Shown: positions 5,641-11,244 of the stretch, piece by piece
How positions within the stretch are numbered: position 1 is the stretch's first letter
Layout of the letters: every line of letters begins with the position of its first letter
Source: an uncultured Mycoplasmatota bacterium
Lineage (GTDB): Bacteria > Bacillota_I > Bacilli_A > RF39 > UBA660
Assembly: GCA_947643295.1 (NCBI GenBank)
Contig: CANRVM010000031.1
Location: 1-11,244, forward strand
Direction: 5' to 3'
Length of the DNA: 11,244 nucleotides
Notes under the pieces: model-generated
What the model saw: only the letters and a program-made list of their open reading frames with translations
Told to the model about the DNA's origin: nothing
The model's database searches: none
Position numbers and translations under genes: made by a program

Positions 5641-6954
5641 TTATAAGTTTCTTTTAATAAGCTGGTTTAATTCAACTGCATATTCCATTGGAAGTTCTTC
5701 TCGAAATCTATCAAGAAATCCTAATATAATTAATTCTGTTGCTGATTCCCTTGATATTCCTCTACTCATTAAATAAAATAATGTATCTTCACTTATTTTA
5801 GAAACAGTTGCCTCATGTTCTATAGTACTAGAATCATTGGCATTGATATTGGTAGGAATCGTATCACTTTTTGACTGATTATCTAAAATCAATGTGTCGC
5901 ATTTCACAAGTGCTTCGCTATTTTCAGCACTCCCTTTGATATCCACTTTACCACGATATGTTGCATTTCCTCCATGTTGTGAAATACTTTTTGAAATAAT
6001 ATTACTTTTTGTATTTTTCCCTATATGAATCATTCTAGCACCACTATCTTGAATTTGTCCTTGCTTAGCAACACTAATAGTGATGCACACCCCTTTTGCA
6101 TTATCTCCTTTTAAAACACAGCAAGGATATTTCATGGTTACTTTGGAACCAATATTTCCATCTATCCATTCCATGAGCCCACCTTCTTCTACTAAGGCCC
6201 TTTTGGTTACTAAGTTGTAAACATTCGTTGCCCAGTTTTGAATAGTAGAATATCTACATTTACTATTTTTTCCAACATAGATTTCTACAACAGCAGCATG
6301 AAGGGAAGATTCACTATAAGTAGGTGCTGTACAACCTTCAACATAATGAAGAGAAGAATTATCATCCACAATAATGAGGGTTCGTTCAAATTGTCCCATA
6401 TTTTTACTATTGATTCGAAAATAACTTTGTAAAGGACGATCTAAAGTAGTATTTTTAGGAATATAAATGAAACTTCCTCCACTAAATACCGCAGAATTTA
6501 AGGCAGCAAATTTATTTTCATTCCTACTCACGATCTTTCCAAAATATTTTTTTACTAGTTCTGGATATTTTTTAATTGCTTCTTCAATGGAAGTAAAAAT
6601 AACCTTCTTTTTTTCAATCTCTTCTAACATATTATGATAGATGACTTCACTTTCATATTGAACACCCATTCCACCTAAATGTTTTTCACTTTCTAGAACT
6701 CCAAGATCATCTAATTCATCCACAATTGGTTTTAAAACATGATTCCAATCTTTCTCTATTTTCTCATCTCGAAGTGTTCGCTTATAGTAAATAATATCAT
6801 CGAAATTTAGATCAATATTTGGTCCAAATTCAGGCATTTTTTGACGGATAAAGGATTCATAACTCTTTAGACGAAAATCTCTTATCTCATCATTTTCCTG
6901 TTTTACTTCTGATAGTAACTTTATTTTTTCTACATCTAATCCAACTATTTCCAT
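5641..6954 (-). CDS. sufB: Fe-S cluster assembly scaffold subunit SufB
   Basis: Scaffold subunit of the SufBCD complex, on which nascent Fe-S clusters are assembled in the cytosol. From ATG 6954 it is 437 aa, slightly shorter than typical SufB (about 465), with a trimmed N-terminus. Well-conserved blocks include KFAALNSAVFSGGSFIYIPK (148-167), the beta-helix core with HYVEGCTAP (203-211) and QNWATNVYNLVTKR (239-252), and the C-terminal FYLMSRGIS...LGF. Cys352 (KCDTL) and Glu379-His380-Glu381 (IEHEATVSK) match, with the same 29-residue spacing, the E. coli Cys405 and Glu432-His433-Glu434 implicated in cluster assembly. An in-frame upstream stretch (to 7029) overlaps sufU and has no SufB homology; ATG 6954 begins 17 nt after the sufU stop with GGTGATAGG upstream. 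It is the last gene of the suf operon. Confidence 0.96.
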   Translation of the reverse strand: MEIVGLDVEKIKLLSEVKQENDEIRDFRLKSYESFIRQKMPEFGPNIDLNFDDIIYYKRTLRDEKIEKDWNHVLKPIVDELDDLGVLESEKHLGGMGVQYESEVIYHNMLEEIEKKKVIFTSIEEAIKKYPELVKKYFGKIVSRNENKFAALNSAVFSGGSFIYIPKNTTLDRPLQSYFRINSKNMGQFERTLIIVDDNSSLHYVEGCTAPTYSESSLHAAVVEIYVGKNSKCRYSTIQNWATNVYNLVTKRALVEEGGLMEWIDGNIGSKVTMKYPCCVLKGDNAKGVCITISVAKQGQIQDSGARMIHIGKNTKSNIISKSISQHGGNATYRGKVDIKGSAENSEALVKCDTLILDNQSKSDTIPTNINANDSSTIEHEATVSKISEDTLFYLMSRGISRESATELIILGFLDRFREELPMEYAVELNQLIKRNL

Positions 6955-6971
6955 CCTATCACCAATTTCTA

Positions 6972-7397
6972 TTATTTCTCTGATTCTTTTAAAATACTTT
7001 CTGCTGCACGAGAAGGAAGCAATGCACAAGTTTTTCGATTTGGTTGTTTATACACTTGATCATAAACATTTAGCTCCCCTAATATTTCTTTATCATATTC
7101 TTTTTCATTAATCATATTTTGATAATGATTTAAAATAACTTCTGCATCCTCTTTTGTTTTTCCAATTAAGGTTCTAATTAAAATACTAGTTGCTGAAGTA
7201 CAAATAGAACAAGCCTCTCCATCAAAGACAATATCTTCAATCACACCATCTTTTATCTTCATCATCATATCAATATTATCAATACAAGAATCATTATTTG
7301 TATTTTTTAAGATATAACTATTATCCTCTACTAATCCTTTATGCATAGGATGTTGATAATTATCTAATATAATTTCTCTTCTAACTACTTCATCCAT
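6972..7397 (-). CDS. sufU: SufU zinc-dependent sulfurtransferase
   Basis: Accepts persulfide sulfur from the SufS cysteine desulfurase and passes it to SufBCD. The 141-aa protein shows the SufU pattern of zinc ligands: Cys38 and Asp40 (DSCID), Cys63 (GEACSICTSA) and Cys124 (RKTCALLPSRA), plus the insertion that distinguishes SufU from IscU. An extra Cys66 is present in GEACSIC. The gene starts immediately after the sufS stop codon (0-nt gap), with GGTGA as binding site inside the sufS end, indicating translational coupling and matched amounts of the SufS-SufU pair. Confidence 0.95.
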   Translation of the reverse strand: MDEVVRREIILDNYQHPMHKGLVEDNSYILKNTNNDSCIDNIDMMMKIKDGVIEDIVFDGEACSICTSATSILIRTLIGKTKEDAEVILNHYQNMINEKEYDKEILGELNVYDQVYKQPNRKTCALLPSRAAESILKESEK

Positions 7398-8594
7398 TTA
7401 TATCACCACTTTAAATATATCTTCACTATTTTTTAATACTTCAATTAACTTATCCACTTCTTCTTTTGTATTATATAAATACAGGCTCACTCGACAGGTG
7501 TTTTTAATATTCAATTCTTCTTTTAATACTTTTGCACAATGATTACCAGCTCGAATGGCAATATGATAATGATTTAAGTAGATAGAAGTGTCTTGTGGAA
7601 AAATACCTTTTATATTAAAAGCGACTATTCCACTTTTACTATTCTTATTATAAACAACGATATTTTGAATATCCTCTAGTCTATCTACTAAATATTTTTT
7701 AAGACTGTATTCATGCTCATGGATTTTAGAAACCCCAATACTTTGAATAAATCTTATGGCCTCACCTAAACCAATCACTTCCGCAATAGGTGGAGTTCCT
7801 GCTTCAAACTTAATAGGAGCATCTTTTAAAAGATAAGAACCATCAATCTCAAAGCTTTGATTCATTCCTCCACCATATTTTAATGGTAACATTTCTTTTA
7901 AAAGTTCACTCTTTCCATAAAGTACTCCGACTCCAGTGGGTCCTACCATTTTATGTCCTGAAAAAGCCAAAAAAGAAACATTGGCACTCATAACATCTAC
8001 CTCAATATGAGACACACTTTGGGCAGCATCTACTACAAAATAAATATTTCTTTCCTTGCATATTTTACCAATTTCTACAATATCTCTAATATCCCCAACT
8101 ACATTAGAAATATGTGCGATAGAAATTACTTTCGTATTACTAGTAATTGATTTTTTTACATTTTCCACTGTTAATTCATGATTTTCATCTAACGGAATGT
8201 ATTTTACTTTACCATATCCATCCTTTTCTAACACCTGCCAAGGAAGAATATTAGAGGCATGCTCTGCCATGGTTAGTAAAACTTCATCATTTTCTTTTAG
8301 AACATTTTTAAAAAATCCAAATACAATCATATTTAAAGATTCTGTTGTCCCTGATGTAAAGATAATTTCCTTACTATCTTTCGCATGAATAAAATCTTTT
8401 ACAATATCTCTAACATGATCATATTCCTCATTGGTTTTTATAGCATTATCATAATCCCCTCTATGAATATTAGATGTATACTTTAAATAATAATCTACCA
8501 TTTTATTCACAACGCATTTTGGCTTTAATGTAGTAGCACTATTATCAAAATATATGAAATCTCGATTTAAAACGGGAAAATCATCACGATTCAT
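7398..8594 (-). CDS. sufS: Cysteine desulfurase SufS
   Basis: PLP-dependent group II cysteine desulfurase that converts L-cysteine to alanine and holds the sulfur as a persulfide on its active-site Cys. The 398-aa protein has normal length. PLP-binding Lys215 lies in FSGHKMVGPTG, with His112 (AEHASNILPW) and Asp189 (VDAAQS) as cofactor contacts; the active-site Cys353 is in IRAGNHCAK, and the substrate-binding Arg368 in CRVSLYLYNT. ATG 8594 is preceded by AAGGTG, 12 nt after the sufD-like gene's stop. The direct neighbour SufU is its expected partner; no sufE is seen. Confidence 0.97.
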   Translation of the reverse strand: MNRDDFPVLNRDFIYFDNSATTLKPKCVVNKMVDYYLKYTSNIHRGDYDNAIKTNEEYDHVRDIVKDFIHAKDSKEIIFTSGTTESLNMIVFGFFKNVLKENDEVLLTMAEHASNILPWQVLEKDGYGKVKYIPLDENHELTVENVKKSITSNTKVISIAHISNVVGDIRDIVEIGKICKERNIYFVVDAAQSVSHIEVDVMSANVSFLAFSGHKMVGPTGVGVLYGKSELLKEMLPLKYGGGMNQSFEIDGSYLLKDAPIKFEAGTPPIAEVIGLGEAIRFIQSIGVSKIHEHEYSLKKYLVDRLEDIQNIVVYNKNSKSGIVAFNIKGIFPQDTSIYLNHYHIAIRAGNHCAKVLKEELNIKNTCRVSLYLYNTKEEVDKLIEVLKNSEDIFKVVI

Positions 8595-8606
8595 ATTATC
8601 ACCTTC

Positions 8607-9236
8607 TTATATTTTTTCTATCTGTTTCATGAATGATTTTAAAAGATTACTATTACTACTATCGCTATCTACTAAAAAACCTTTTATCAACAAATTATAA
8701 CTAGTTTTTTTTGAAATTCCTCTACTCATTAAATAGAATAGTAACTCTTCTTGAAATTTACCAATAAAAGCAGAATGACTAGATATCACATCATAATTAT
8801 CAATAAGAAGATTAGGAAGTATTGTACTCTTGCCGTCTTTTAAATTAATAATTTGATTTTCTTGATTACAAATACAGGATTTACTCTCTTTTTTTACGAT
8901 TCCATTGATATCAAATCTAAGATGATTATTAAAGACATTTAATCCATGATTATAAATATTACTTTCTGTATTTGAATAATTATGATTCACTGTAATTTGA
9001 TAGATATTAGAATCATAATTAATCATATTATAATGGAATTCTACCTTTGCATTTTCTCCATTTAAGTTAATTTCTACTATATTACTCTTATTAATTCCAT
9101 ACTGATAAACAACTAAAACTCCATTCCTACCAACATTATAGATGGTTTTCATATCACAATCGGATACCTTTTCTATATGTTTCTTAGTATCATTCTCTAT
9201 ATTGATAACTTCTTCTTTTACTTCTATTTTATTCAT
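8607..9236 (-). CDS. sufD: Miniature SufD-like protein
   Basis: Located exactly where sufD sits in suf operons (after sufC, before sufS) but only 209 aa, about half of a usual SufD (about 430). It retains the right-handed beta-helix part (about 35-160: VEINLNGENAKVEF, TESNIYNHGLN, LPNLLIDNYDVISSHSA) and the C-terminal SufC-contact helices (ELLFYLMSRGIS, 164-175; LLIKGF). The N-terminal helical region of about 200 residues is absent. His154 in SSHSA corresponds to the SufD His (E. coli His360) thought to face the SufB cysteine at the cluster site. The frame is intact and starts inside the sufC end, so this is a compact form, not a decayed gene. ATG 9236 is preferred over ATG 9245 because GAGAG then lies about 10 nt upstream. 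Divergence from canonical SufD is strong, but the C-terminal motif makes the family call fairly safe. Confidence 0.82.
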   Translation of the reverse strand: MNKIEVKEEVINIENDTKKHIEKVSDCDMKTIYNVGRNGVLVVYQYGINKSNIVEINLNGENAKVEFHYNMINYDSNIYQITVNHNYSNTESNIYNHGLNVFNNHLRFDINGIVKKESKSCICNQENQIINLKDGKSTILPNLLIDNYDVISSHSAFIGKFQEELLFYLMSRGISKKTSYNLLIKGFLVDSDSSNSNLLKSFMKQIEKI

Positions 9237-9993
9237 TAGAATCATTCTCTCTTATATCATTTATACTACTATATCCTAATTTTTCTGTTTCTTTTGCAAG
9301 TTCCATCGTTCCTGTCTTTTTTATTGTGCCTTGATTCATAATATGAACATAGTCAGGTCTAATATACTCTAAAATTCTTGGATAATGGGTAATGATTAAA
9401 ACGCAAGTTTCTTTATTTTCTTTTAAGTACTCATTAATATTTTCACATACAATTCGAAGACTATCTACATCTAATCCAGAATCAATTTCATCCAAGATAA
9501 TAAACTTAGGTTTTAATACTTTTAGTTGTAATATCTCATTTTTTTTCTTTTCTCCACCTGAAAAACCTTTATTAATATGTCGATGAATCATACTCTCTTC
9601 TAAATCTAGATTTTTTAAAGAAGTATCCACTGTCTTAATAAAATCAAAATAATTTATATGCTCCCCTGTTATTTCTTGTTTGGCATTTTTTAATAATTCA
9701 CTATTTGTGACTCCATCAATAACAGTTGGATCTTGCATTCCAAGAAAAATACCTCTTTTTGCTCTTTCATTTACTTCTAGGTTAACAATAGATTCTCCAT
9801 TCCATAAAATATCACCTTCTACTAATTCATATCTATAGTGCCCCATAATCGTTTTTGAAAGTGTCGATTTGCCAGTTCCATTCGGTCCCATAATTGCATG
9901 AACTTCTCCATCTTTTATGGTAAGAGATAAATCATGGATTACTTGTTTCTTTTCTTCTTTTATGTTAACAACAATATTTTTTATTTCTAACAT
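9229..9993 (-). CDS. sufC: Fe-S assembly ATPase SufC
   Basis: ABC-type ATPase of the SufBC2D complex; ATP hydrolysis reshapes SufB/SufD during cluster assembly, and despite the fold it is not a transporter. The 254-aa protein has Walker A GPNGTGKST (36-44), Q-loop MQDP (86-89), ABC signature FSGGEKKKNE (144-153), Walker B FIILDEIDSGLD (164-175) and H-loop His203 (ITHYPR). ATG 9993 has AGGAGG seven nt upstream (complement of 10001-10006). It is the first gene of the suf operon and overlaps the start of the sufD-like gene by 8 nt. The 62-bp gap upstream holds a palindrome that may regulate the operon. Confidence 0.97.
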   Translation of the reverse strand: MLEIKNIVVNIKEEKKQVIHDLSLTIKDGEVHAIMGPNGTGKSTLSKTIMGHYRYELVEGDILWNGESIVNLEVNERAKRGIFLGMQDPTVIDGVTNSELLKNAKQEITGEHINYFDFIKTVDTSLKNLDLEESMIHRHINKGFSGGEKKKNEILQLKVLKPKFIILDEIDSGLDVDSLRIVCENINEYLKENKETCVLIITHYPRILEYIRPDYVHIMNQGTIKKTGTMELAKETEKLGYSSINDIRENDSNE

Positions 9994-10027
9994 AACAGCA
10001 CCTCCTGTTTATCATATCGTATTCTTT

Positions 10028-10042
10028 CTACAAATTTTGTAG
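10028..10042. promoter_or_regulatory. Palindrome in the suf operon leader, candidate operator
   Basis: A perfect inverted repeat CTACAAA-T-TTTGTAG lies midway in the 62-bp gap between the TtcA-like gene and sufC. It has no T tract, so it does not look like a terminator. Weak promoter hexamers surround it on the minus strand: TCTACA (complement of 10029-10034 area) as a poor -35, and TACGAT or TATGAT (complement of 10011-10021) as a -10. A repressor or iron-sulfur sensor could bind here; which one is unknown. Confidence 0.45.
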
Positions 10043-10055
10043 ACTTTTCGTAGTA

Positions 10056-10880
10056 TTATTTATCGTATTCATCTATAAAGCTTGTTTTCTTATGATTTTT
10101 ATGGAACCCTAATATACAATCAAGATTTACATTATCTAGACTTTTAAATATATTATAATCTACATTTTTATTGATTTTTCTCATATTATCAATTAATCTT
10201 TTGATTTCTTCTCTTTTACTAGTACCATCGTCTAATTTTTCTATATTTTCTGTAAATCTACAGGCGCAATTAATAAAGGTTAGTTCATTAAAATTTTTCC
10301 AAGCAATAATATCTTGTTCTTTTACTAAATAAAGCGGTCTTATCAGTTCCAGTCCCTCAAAATGATCACTATGCAATTTTGGCATCATCGTTTTTACCTC
10401 TGCTCCATAAAACATCGAAAGCAAGGTGGTTTCTATCACATCATCAAAATGATGCCCTAATGCTATCTTATTACAACCAATCTCCTGAGCTTTCTTATAA
10501 AGACAACCTCTCCTCATCCTAGCACATAAATAACAAGGACTCCTATCAACTTGATCCACAATATCAAAAATATCAGAGGAGAAGAACTCAATCTCAAGAT
10601 TTAGAATATGAGCATTTTCCCGAATTAAATTTTTAGTCTTATCACTATATCCAGGATCCATCACGACATAATGCACCTCAAATGAAAAATCTCCATGTCT
10701 TTGTAATTCTTCCATACATTTTGCTAGTAAAAAAGAATCCTTACCACCACTAATGCATACCATCACTTTATCATTTTCGGAAATAAGTTCATACTCTTTG
10801 ACTGCCTTTACAAACTTTGACCAAATATCTTTACGGAATTTTTTTATAATACTTCTCTCTATTTCTTTATATCTTTCCAT
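10056..10880 (-). CDS. TtcA-family tRNA thiolation enzyme (PP-loop ATPase)
   Basis: An adenylating sulfur-transfer enzyme of the TtcA/TilS superfamily; TtcA itself thiolates cytidine 32 of tRNA using ATP, a [4Fe-4S] cluster and persulfide sulfur. The 274-aa protein has the PP-loop SGGKDS (44-49), the metal-binding pair Cys116-x-x-Cys119 (SPCYLCARMRRG), the family motif LGHHFDDVIETTLLSMFYG (141-159), and Cys205/Cys207 (NCACRF), one of which probably supplies the third cluster ligand. ATG 10880 has AGGA about 9 nt upstream, and the gene follows the thioredoxin-like gene by 21 nt, so the two are probably co-transcribed. The suf operon next door would provide cluster and sulfur. The exact modified base in this organism is not proven, so no symbol is given. 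Confidence 0.9.
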   Translation of the reverse strand: MERYKEIERSIIKKFRKDIWSKFVKAVKEYELISENDKVMVCISGGKDSFLLAKCMEELQRHGDFSFEVHYVVMDPGYSDKTKNLIRENAHILNLEIEFFSSDIFDIVDQVDRSPCYLCARMRRGCLYKKAQEIGCNKIALGHHFDDVIETTLLSMFYGAEVKTMMPKLHSDHFEGLELIRPLYLVKEQDIIAWKNFNELTFINCACRFTENIEKLDDGTSKREEIKRLIDNMRKINKNVDYNIFKSLDNVNLDCILGFHKNHKKTSFIDEYDK

Positions 10881-10901
10881 ATTCTTCTATCCTATCATTT
10901 T

Positions 10902-11244
10902 TTAACAACTATTCTTATTTGAACAAGTTGTACTACTTTCTAATACACACTCAATAGAACATTTGAATTTATGGTAAGTATCTTTTTTCATTTTCTCTGT
11001 CAGTTTCATATAACTATCTGTTTGTTCCTCACTAATTCCACTCTCTAGTTCCACAGCCTTTCCATCCACAACAGAAACCACACTAGGTGCATAAATTCTT
11101 TTTTCTTTCGTATCTATTTCTTTCTTATCCTCATTAATTAATGTATACTTCTCTAGAACTGGATCTAATAACTCTAACAATTTATAATAAGAATCTTCTC
11201 CTTTTTTTTCAGTAGTAACTTCATCATTCTCAGCTAATTTTAAA
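10902..11244 (-). CDS. C-terminal part of a thioredoxin-like protein (5' end outside the window)
   Basis: The frame is open to the right edge: 21 codons are readable upstream of the internal TTG at 11178-11180, giving 113 visible residues, so this is a 5'-truncated gene and not a 92-aa protein. The stretch KRIYAPSVVSVVDGKAVELESG resembles the second half of a thioredoxin fold, with the cis-proline loop (YAPSVV) and the following beta strands; it is like the bacteriocin-accessory/thioredoxin-like proteins of Firmicutes. The CxxC redox site, if present, would lie outside the window. The C-terminus has four cysteines (CSIEC, TTC, NSC) in the last 19 residues, an unusual tail. It is probably in one operon with the TtcA-like gene. 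The function is inferred to be thiol-disulfide chemistry. Confidence 0.6.
   Translation of the reverse strand, partial: LKLAENDEVTTEKKGEDSYYKLLELLDPVLEKYTLINEDKKEIDTKEKRIYAPSVVSVVDGKAVELESGISEEQTDSYMKLTEKMKKDTYHKFKCSIECVLESSTTCSNKNSC

Noticed and set aside
6955..7029. N-terminal extension of SufB
   Set aside because: The extra 25 residues overlap the sufU end, have no SufB similarity and no ribosome binding site; ATG 6954 fits family and spacing.
8607..9245. Short sufD as a frameshifted or truncated pseudogene
   Set aside because: The frame is uninterrupted, starts at a coupled position within the sufC end, keeps the conserved C-terminal motif and His, and no remnant of the missing N-terminal part is found next to it.
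1239..9586. Open frames of 61-70 codons on the plus strand (for example 1239-1436, 3720-3917, 3996-4208, 6238-6432, 8197-8388, 9392-9586)
   Set aside because: All lie opposite well-supported genes, have no ribosome binding sites or recognisable families, and have the composition expected of antisense shadows.
11178..11180. TTG as a true start giving a 92-aa protein
   Set aside because: The same frame stays open to the window edge with protein-like sequence, there is no ribosome binding site in front, and the visible part is only the second half of a thioredoxin fold.
1..11244. Mobile elements, CRISPR arrays, rRNA or tRNA genes, riboswitches
   Set aside because: No transposase or integrase frames, no regularly spaced repeats, no cloverleaf or rRNA-like sequence, and no leader long enough for a known riboswitch; all gaps are under about 155 bases.
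1..11244. Reassigned genetic code (TGA = Trp)
   Set aside because: All genes read full length with TGA as stop, and tryptophans in conserved motifs (such as TQVAIW and QNWATN) are encoded by TGG.

Overview
The window is AT-rich, standard-code bacterial DNA. Every recognisable gene lies on the minus strand, so transcription runs from high to low coordinates. Low G+C content, strong AAAGGAGG-type ribosome binding sites, some TTG starts, a SufCDSUB-type iron-sulfur operon with the SufU scaffold-type protein, and sortase-linked thioester surface proteins all point to a low-GC Gram-positive (Firmicutes/Bacilli-like). It may be an uncultured small-genome gut lineage. That placement is inference; no rRNA or other taxonomic marker is present.

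In transcription order, the right-hand part (about 5641-11244) concerns sulfur and iron-sulfur chemistry. It holds the C-terminal part of a thioredoxin-like protein that runs off the right edge, a TtcA-type tRNA thiolation enzyme, and then sufC, a very short sufD-like gene, sufS, sufU and sufB. The suf genes are packed with overlaps or gaps of no more than 17 nt and end at a convincing hairpin/T-tract terminator (5576-5600). SufS takes sulfur from cysteine, SufU carries it, and SufB-SufC-SufD assembles clusters. TtcA-type enzymes need both an Fe-S cluster and persulfide sulfur, so the neighbourhood makes biochemical sense.

The middle part (3368-5486) has three short transcription units: a short single-stranded DNA-binding protein (own promoter, no acidic tail), an XRE-family repressor-like regulator (ending in a hairpin/T-tract terminator), and a pyrimidine-nucleoside phosphorylase that starts with TTG and has an extended -10 promoter.

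The left part (1-3252) is the most interesting: two tandem paralogous surface proteins with Cys-Gln thioester (TQxA) domains, followed by an overlapping membrane-anchored sortase and then the first 13 codons of another TTG-start gene that leaves the window. The two surface proteins lack LPxTG. At the expected place they carry I-E-D-T-A and V-E-D-S-A just before a C-terminal membrane segment and basic tail. The adjacent sortase keeps its catalytic His and Cys but has no arginine anywhere after the Cys, where sortases normally carry the third catalytic residue. Together these suggest a dedicated, non-canonical anchoring system for covalent (thioester) adhesins. No mobile element, CRISPR array, rRNA or tRNA was seen, and no gene-free stretch exceeds about 155 bases.
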